Shown one piece after another: positions 7,061-10,661 of a stretch of DNA of 10,661 bases (positions are counted from its first letter, which is position 1; every line of letters starts with the position of its first letter). The notes below the pieces were generated by a model. The model ran no database searches and was not told the origin of the DNA. It was given only the letters and a program-made list of their open reading frames with translations. This DNA is from DAIOGN01 sp036745245 (GTDB lineage: Bacteria > Zixibacteria > MSB-5A5 > JAUVRN01), in contig DAIOGN010000114.1 in assembly GCA_036745245.1 (NCBI GenBank), positions 1-10,661 on the forward strand, given 5' to 3'. Both the position numbers and the translations under genes were made by a program.

Positions 7061-7405
7061 ATGCAGGAGCCTGTCGTACTGACGCGAACCGTGGAGATCT
7101 CCGGAAACGAGACAGCCGGATACCGAATCAACAAGTACACGCGCACCATGCCCGGCGACACGGTCGGATTCAGCAATACCACGGCGGGAAAAGTGTCGAT
7201 TCAGTTTCCCGTGCATGAGATTTTTGGCCAGGGATCGCTGGAGCTCGAGGCCGCCGGAGTACCGGGCTCGGACAAGAGTCTCACGGTGATGGCTGATGCA
7301 GCGATCGGAAACTACAGTTACTCAGCGTTCTGCCACAAAGGAGGCAAGTTCGCCGTGGGCGGCTCCATGCCGATCATCATCATCAACCCCAAGGACGACC
7401 GTTAG
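7061..7405 (+). CDS. Small cupredoxin-like beta-sandwich protein
   Basis: A 114-residue protein without signal peptide or membrane segment. Alternating hydrophobic strands and the order MPGDTVGFSN, then VSIQFP, then GNYSYSAFCHKGG...GGSMPIIIIN resemble the cupredoxin fold. Possible metal ligands are His52, Cys91, His92 and Met103, but Cys and His are adjacent rather than spaced as in plastocyanin or azurin, so a classical type 1 copper site is doubtful. An in-frame ATG at 6962 (GGAG 5 bases upstream) would add 33 basic residues. I prefer 7061 because of its AGGAG and the leader hairpin, but both are possible. It follows the kinase on the same strand and may be co-transcribed. I do not recognise a named family; the fold is inferred. 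Confidence 0.65.
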   Translation: MQEPVVLTRTVEISGNETAGYRINKYTRTMPGDTVGFSNTTAGKVSIQFPVHEIFGQGSLELEAAGVPGSDKSLTVMADAAIGNYSYSAFCHKGGKFAVGGSMPIIIINPKDDR

Positions 7406-7427
7406 ATCCTGCCCGAATGCGCTGGAC

Positions 7428-7449
7428 CCGCGCGCGCCGGTGCGCGCGG
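7428..7449. terminator. GC-rich hairpin between convergent genes
   Basis: CCGCGCGC (7428-7435) pairs perfectly with GCGCGCGG (7442-7449) across a 6-base loop, 23 bases after the small gene's stop. It sits between convergent genes and could end transcription in both directions, but neither side has a T-run, so it is not a standard intrinsic terminator. Confidence 0.4.
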
Positions 7450-7453
7450 CCCG

Positions 7454-7480
7454 GCCCGTGTGTTGCGACACGGATCGGGC
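7454..7480. terminator. Second hairpin between convergent genes
   Basis: CCGTGT (7456-7461) pairs with ACACGG (7468-7473). An alternative outer pairing is GCCCG (7454-7458) with CGGGC (7476-7480). It lies 22 bases beyond the hydrolase stop on the minus strand. With the previous hairpin it forms a double stem typical of convergent ends, again without a U-tract. Confidence 0.35.
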
Positions 7481-7501
7481 TATTCGTCCGGTGGAGTCGC
7501 A

Positions 7502-9085
7502 CTACCGCTTCAGTTCGTGCAGCTTTCGCGCTCCCTGCTCATTGTCCGGGTTCAGGCGGAGAGACTCCTGGTAGTAACGCACGGCGGCTTCGACGTCGCC
7601 CTCTTGCGCATAGGCGTCCGCCAGGCTGTCGTAGGAATTCCAGGATTCAGGAAAGAGTTCTACGTTCACCAGAAACACCTCAATCGCTTCCTGCGTCCGC
7701 TCCTCGGCAAGTAACTGATAACCCAGTCGGTTGATTGAGCTTTCGAAATCCCAATGCCGCCAGGCCGCGCTGGCGCGGTACTCCTGACAGGTCGCACGGA
7801 CCGACTCCGCGCCCCCCGAGTCGAAGGCCAATCGCAGAGCGCTGGGTACCGGCGTGATGGGAAAATGGGTTCGCAACGAATCGTGACCCGGCCAGTAGAC
7901 ATCGGCCATCACCTGTGCCACCCCTCCCACATCGGCCCATGGATCGGTGTAGTGCTGGTTGGTGAGTACAGCCACAGCCAGCTCTTCGCCCGGATAGTAG
8001 AGCAGATACGACTCGAATCCATTCGACCGTCCCGGATGCCAGACACGGCGGGTTCCCGAGAGCGAATCGATTCGGCTTCCCCACGCCAGCCCCGAGCCCG
8101 GCTCGATCGGTAGCTCCTCGAACATTCGGCGCGTGAGGCTGTCGGAGAGCAGGTCGCCGTGGCCCAGAGCCATGCAGAACTTCACCAGATCTTCTGCCGA
8201 GGCGAGCATGCCCCCACCGGCATACTTGAAGCTGACGTCGTCAAAGCCCACGGGCCCGATCATGTCGCCGTCCATGCGGTACCCGATCGCACGCAGCGGA
8301 TACGACTCGCCTTTGACTTCCAGGTCACTTCCGATCATGCCCGCTACGTCGAACACCCGCTCCCTCAGGTACTGTCGAAACGACATTCCTGAGGCGGACT
8401 CCACGACGCCCTGGAGGAGCGTGAAGCCGAACGTGGAGTACCCATACTGCGTGCCGGGTTGGAACAGCAGCGTGTCGTCCTTGAATTCCGAGATCGCCTC
8501 GGCTACCGTCTCGTAATGCGTCTGCTTGCGTGACGTCTCACCCTCAGCGTAATGACGTATGCCCGATGTGTGGCTGAGGACGTGCCCCACCGTGATGGGC
8601 CATTTCTTTGGCGGGAACGAGGGTACGTAGTGGCGGATGTCGTCATCGAGGCGGACGAGTCCCTGATCCACCAGGCTCAGCACCGTGACCGCGGTGATGG
8701 CTTTGCTCGTGGAAGCGATCCGATACGTCGTGTGCGCCGTCGCGGGCCGGGCGCCCAGCACGTCGGAAAACCCAACACCTGCGGAAAACATGATCTGATC
8801 TCCCCGTGCCACCGCGACGGACAGGCCCGGAGCGCTCCAGGCGTGACGGTGGGCCTGCAGGAACTCGACCAGGTGTGTATCGGCCGAAGGTGTGTCGGAC
8901 ACGGCAAGTGAGTAGCTGGAGTCGGCGGAAATCAGACTCGCTTCCCGTCGTCCGCACGACAAGAGTACACAGGCCACGATGAGGCTGATCGACAGCATCA
9001 GAAGCCGGACGACGAGCTCGACACGGGGTCTGCGCGTGGCAAGACTTCGCAGCCTCGATTCGGCGAATTCGAGTGGCGTGTTCAT
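7502..9085 (-). CDS. LACTB-like serine hydrolase lipoprotein with C-terminal TPRs
   Basis: A 527-residue member of the class C beta-lactamase/peptidase S12 superfamily. The N-terminus is a long basic segment, then a hydrophobic stretch ending in LLSC (Cys44), a plausible lipobox, so it is probably a membrane-anchored lipoprotein. Catalytic motifs are SxxK (STSK, Ser125 and Lys128), YST at 216-218 in place of YxN, and HPG (350-352) as the HxG/KTG box. YSTFG and KYAGGGML resemble mitochondrial LACTB. Residues about 444-520 form two TPR-like repeats, a common tail in such hydrolases. Likely substrates are peptides, D-amino-acid peptides or esters; which one is not shown. Its ATG overlaps the TGA of the Lrp gene (ATGA), so the two are translationally coupled. 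The frame is open upstream to 9259, but that lies over the Lrp gene. Confidence 0.92.
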   Translation of the reverse strand: MNTPLEFAESRLRSLATRRPRVELVVRLLMLSISLIVACVLLSCGRREASLISADSSYSLAVSDTPSADTHLVEFLQAHRHAWSAPGLSVAVARGDQIMFSAGVGFSDVLGARPATAHTTYRIASTSKAITAVTVLSLVDQGLVRLDDDIRHYVPSFPPKKWPITVGHVLSHTSGIRHYAEGETSRKQTHYETVAEAISEFKDDTLLFQPGTQYGYSTFGFTLLQGVVESASGMSFRQYLRERVFDVAGMIGSDLEVKGESYPLRAIGYRMDGDMIGPVGFDDVSFKYAGGGMLASAEDLVKFCMALGHGDLLSDSLTRRMFEELPIEPGSGLAWGSRIDSLSGTRRVWHPGRSNGFESYLLYYPGEELAVAVLTNQHYTDPWADVGGVAQVMADVYWPGHDSLRTHFPITPVPSALRLAFDSGGAESVRATCQEYRASAAWRHWDFESSINRLGYQLLAEERTQEAIEVFLVNVELFPESWNSYDSLADAYAQEGDVEAAVRYYQESLRLNPDNEQGARKLHELKR

Positions 9086-9534
9086 TCGGCGGTGGAGAGC
9101 GCCGTGGTCACTTTGGGCGACGACAGTGCGATGACGGTGTTCGTTCTGACCACGCTCTTGAGGGGCTGGATGTGCTCCTGGATGAGCATCTGAAGATGTT
9201 TGGTGTCGCGGCACACCACTTTGAGCAGGTAGGAGTACTCCCCCGTGACGAAGTGGCACTCTTGAATCTCCGGCAATCCATCGATCGCAGTCTCAAACTG
9301 CCGGGCAGCTCTCACGTCATCCATCTGCACGGCGACGAAAGCGATGACCTTAAGACCGAGTGAGTCGTGATCCAGAAGCGCTGAGAACTGTTTGATGTAG
9401 CCCGAGTCCTGGAGTTTTCGTACGCGTTCATTGACCGATGAAACCGAGAGTCCGACCTGCGTTCCCAGGGATGCGTATGAGGTTTTCGCGTTCTGTTGAA
9501 GCAAGTCCAGCAGCTGACGATCAATTTGATCCAT
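9082..9534 (-). CDS. Lrp/AsnC-family transcriptional regulator
   Basis: A 150-residue regulator of usual family length. Residues 1-50 are the AsnC-type winged HTH (MDQIDRQLLDLL at the start, GLSVSSVNERVRKLQDSGYI as recognition region), and about 62-140 form the RAM ligand-binding domain (VIAFVAVQMD, then FVTGEYSYLLKV, then TNTVIALSS). Such proteins form dimers to octamers and usually sense amino acids. The ATG at 9534 was chosen because GGAG stands 5 bases before it and the family begins there; an upstream in-frame start at 9597 lacks support. It is the first gene of an operon with the serine hydrolase, which is probably its regulatory target, and it may also control the divergent gene at 9874. 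Family identity is certain; effector and targets are inferred. Confidence 0.95.
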   Translation of the reverse strand: MDQIDRQLLDLLQQNAKTSYASLGTQVGLSVSSVNERVRKLQDSGYIKQFSALLDHDSLGLKVIAFVAVQMDDVRAARQFETAIDGLPEIQECHFVTGEYSYLLKVVCRDTKHLQMLIQEHIQPLKSVVRTNTVIALSSPKVTTALSTAE

Positions 9535-9873
9535 AATATCTCCGGCATTTATCAGACTTGACCATATGATATACTGGCTGCGCTCACTTTCATGCACATA
9601 TTGCCTGTAGCATCACGTCTTTCCAAGAACATATACGGTCGATTATCGATTCGGGTTTCAATCCGGCACAATTTCACCTCTCAGGCATCCGTGCTCCCTC
9701 AACTGCTGTCTGAACAACAGGTTACAGGCCTCACTGCAGGATCCTCCCGCAGTCGGGCCCTTGTGCCCCAAGGACAACAGGTCTATTCTGCCGGAAGACA
9801 CATCACCCGGGGTTGTCTGCGCCGGTATGCATGGATCGCCCTGTCCTGGCGCGCAACTCGGGGGAAGAAACGG
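9535..9873. other. Divergent intergenic region between Lrp and E-set genes
   Basis: A 339-base stretch with no convincing gene. An AT-rich patch (9561-9575, CATATGATATACT) lies just upstream of the Lrp start and could hold its promoter and an autoregulatory site; I could not assign a confident -35/-10 pair in either direction. The E-set frame is open through 9592-9873, but its translation there resembles no known protein. Confidence 0.4.
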
Positions 9874-10179
9874 ATGAGCGAAATGCTGAAGAAGAACTAC
9901 ACGAAGACCGGGAAGCTGTGTCGCGTCACGTTTGAATTACCCCCGGACGTGAGTGCCAGGAAGGCGTCCCTCTGCGGTGAATTCAACAGCTGGAGCACGC
10001 AGAGCCATCCCATGAAGCGGCGGCTGGACGGTGGATTCAGCACCACGCTGACCTTGCCGGCCGGTCGGGAGTATCGGTTTCGTTTTCTGCTCGACGGGGA
10101 ACGCTGGGAGAATTCCTGGCAGGCGGACGACTATCGCCCGAATGAGTTCGGCACCGAAGATTCGGTGATTCGAGTGTGA
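9874..10179 (+). CDS. Stand-alone isoamylase-type early-set (glycogen-binding) protein
   Basis: A 101-residue protein that is essentially one CBM48/AMPK-beta-like E-set domain: KLCRVTFELP (first strand), LCGEFNSWSTQSHPMKR, GGFSTTLTLPAGREYRFRFLLDG, then ERWENSWQADDYRPNEFG. These are the usual landmarks, including the Trp residues expected to stack on alpha-glucan. No catalytic domain is attached, and the protein probably acts in the cytoplasm as a glycogen-binding or adaptor module. ATG 9874 was chosen because GGGGAAG lies 6 bases ahead; ATG 9883 (MLKKNY, close to the usual family beginning) is an alternative. Its stop is 33 bases from the stop of the convergent DUF3536-like gene, which may also act on glucans. 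The family call is strong; the physiological role is not established. Confidence 0.88.
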   Translation: MSEMLKKNYTKTGKLCRVTFELPPDVSARKASLCGEFNSWSTQSHPMKRRLDGGFSTTLTLPAGREYRFRFLLDGERWENSWQADDYRPNEFGTEDSVIRV

Positions 10180-10212
10180 CGTCGTTGTATCTGGCGGTTC
10201 ATCGCCCGGACT

Positions 10213-10661
10213 TCAGTCGAGCCGCATCCGAAGCAGGCCGGCCAGGGTTCTGAAGTTTTCCAGCCAACGCGTGGCGGCACTGTCCCTGGCGTGCGCCTTC
10301 TTCTCCGCCTCCGTGAAGTGCTCCGTACGCACCTGATCGAACTGGTTCTGCACCTGCCACAAGTTCACTTCGAACGGCAGGGCCGATGACAGTTCCACGC
10401 CGTCCACCAATTGCCGCATGACATCCAGGTTCCAGGGCTCGTCATGCCACCGCTCGGCCAGGTGTTCCAGCTTGCCCTGGAAGGCGTACGTGAGCAGCTC
10501 CGCGTCCAGCTGGACCTTCCCCTCCCGAACGTCGTCGAACAGACGGCGCATGGCCGTGACGTTGAGCTTGTCGGCCTCCACCTCGGCCATCAGAAGGTGA
10601 TTGAGCGCTCGCTCCGCGGCCACGCGCAGGGAAGCGGTGAAATTGAGGTCGTAGAGCCAGG
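10213..10661 (-). CDS. C-terminal part of a probable DUF3536/GH57-like protein (truncated)
   Basis: The frame is open to the right edge, so about 149 C-terminal residues of a larger protein are visible. They are helical and contain the segments MRQLVDGVELSSALPFEVNLWQVQN and FDDVREGKVQLDAELLTYAFQGKLE. The LPFxVNLWxxQN pattern near the C-terminus is one I associate with DUF3536 proteins, usually around 800 residues long with an N-terminal GH57-like domain linked to alpha-glucan processing. The catalytic part is outside the window, so the enzyme assignment rests on this tail and on the neighbouring glycogen-binding gene. A GTG at 10623 would be an internal start without support. Alternative: another helical protein with similar tail composition. 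Confidence 0.6.
   Translation of the reverse strand, partial: WLYDLNFTASLRVAAERALNHLLMAEVEADKLNVTAMRRLFDDVREGKVQLDAELLTYAFQGKLEHLAERWHDEPWNLDVMRQLVDGVELSSALPFEVNLWQVQNQFDQVRTEHFTEAEKKAHARDSAATRWLENFRTLAGLLRMRLD

Noticed and set aside
9714..9782. Direct repeat ACAACAGGT at 9714-9722 and 9774-9782, 60 bases apart
   Set aside because: Nine bases over this distance is within chance expectation and no further copies or symmetry are seen.
9592..9873. 94-residue N-terminal extension of the E-set protein
   Set aside because: The family normally begins around the MLKK segment, a good ribosome binding site precedes ATG 9874, and the extra translation looks random.

Overview
The window looks like a chromosomal segment of a GC-rich (about 60% by eye) uncultivated or environmental bacterium. 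The strongest taxonomic hint is the secreted metalloprotease at 2169-4133. It ends in thrombospondin type 3 calcium repeats and a dockerin-like pair of the form GDVNCSGEITSAD...NHVFKSGPPPC. I associate that tail with Zixibacteria and neighbouring candidate phyla of the FCB group. The large Ser/Thr kinase with a TolB-like and TPR extension fits the same kind of genome. This placement is inference from domain style, not from a marker gene.

Layout. (1) 3-722 (+): the C-terminal ATPase half of an ABC exporter, cut by the window start. (2) 723-892: AT-rich control region with a promoter-like element, a 9-bp inverted repeat and a 10-bp-phased direct repeat. (3) 893-1666 and 1671-1901 (+): a polytopic membrane protein followed 4 bp later by a small excisionase-type helix-turn-helix protein. 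(4) 2169-4133 (+): secreted M6-type metalloprotease with TSP3 and dockerin-like tail. (5) 4332-6938 (+): transmembrane Ser/Thr kinase with TolB-like and TPR domains, then 7061-7405 (+), a small cupredoxin-like protein. (6) 9534-7502 (-): a two-gene operon, an Lrp/AsnC regulator whose stop overlaps (ATGA) the start of a LACTB-like serine hydrolase lipoprotein with TPRs. (7) 9874-10179 (+): a stand-alone glycogen-binding E-set protein, convergent with 10213-10661 (-), the C-terminal end of a probable DUF3536/GH57-like glucan enzyme.

How the genes relate. Three neighbourhoods make functional sense: the membrane protein with its HTH partner, the translationally coupled regulator and hydrolase, and the paired glucan-related genes at the right end. 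The protease and the kinase share an identical 14-base element upstream (1989-2002 and 4217-4230), which may mark common transcription signals. TATATT-like hexamers recur in front of the left-half genes and may be this organism's -10 element.

I see no CRISPR array, rRNA, intact tRNA, insertion sequence or phage module. I do not see a clearly new multi-gene system. The best leads are the palindromic control region before the membrane-protein/HTH pair, the Lrp-hydrolase coupling, and the small cupredoxin-like protein behind the kinase with a hairpin directly abutting its ribosome binding site.
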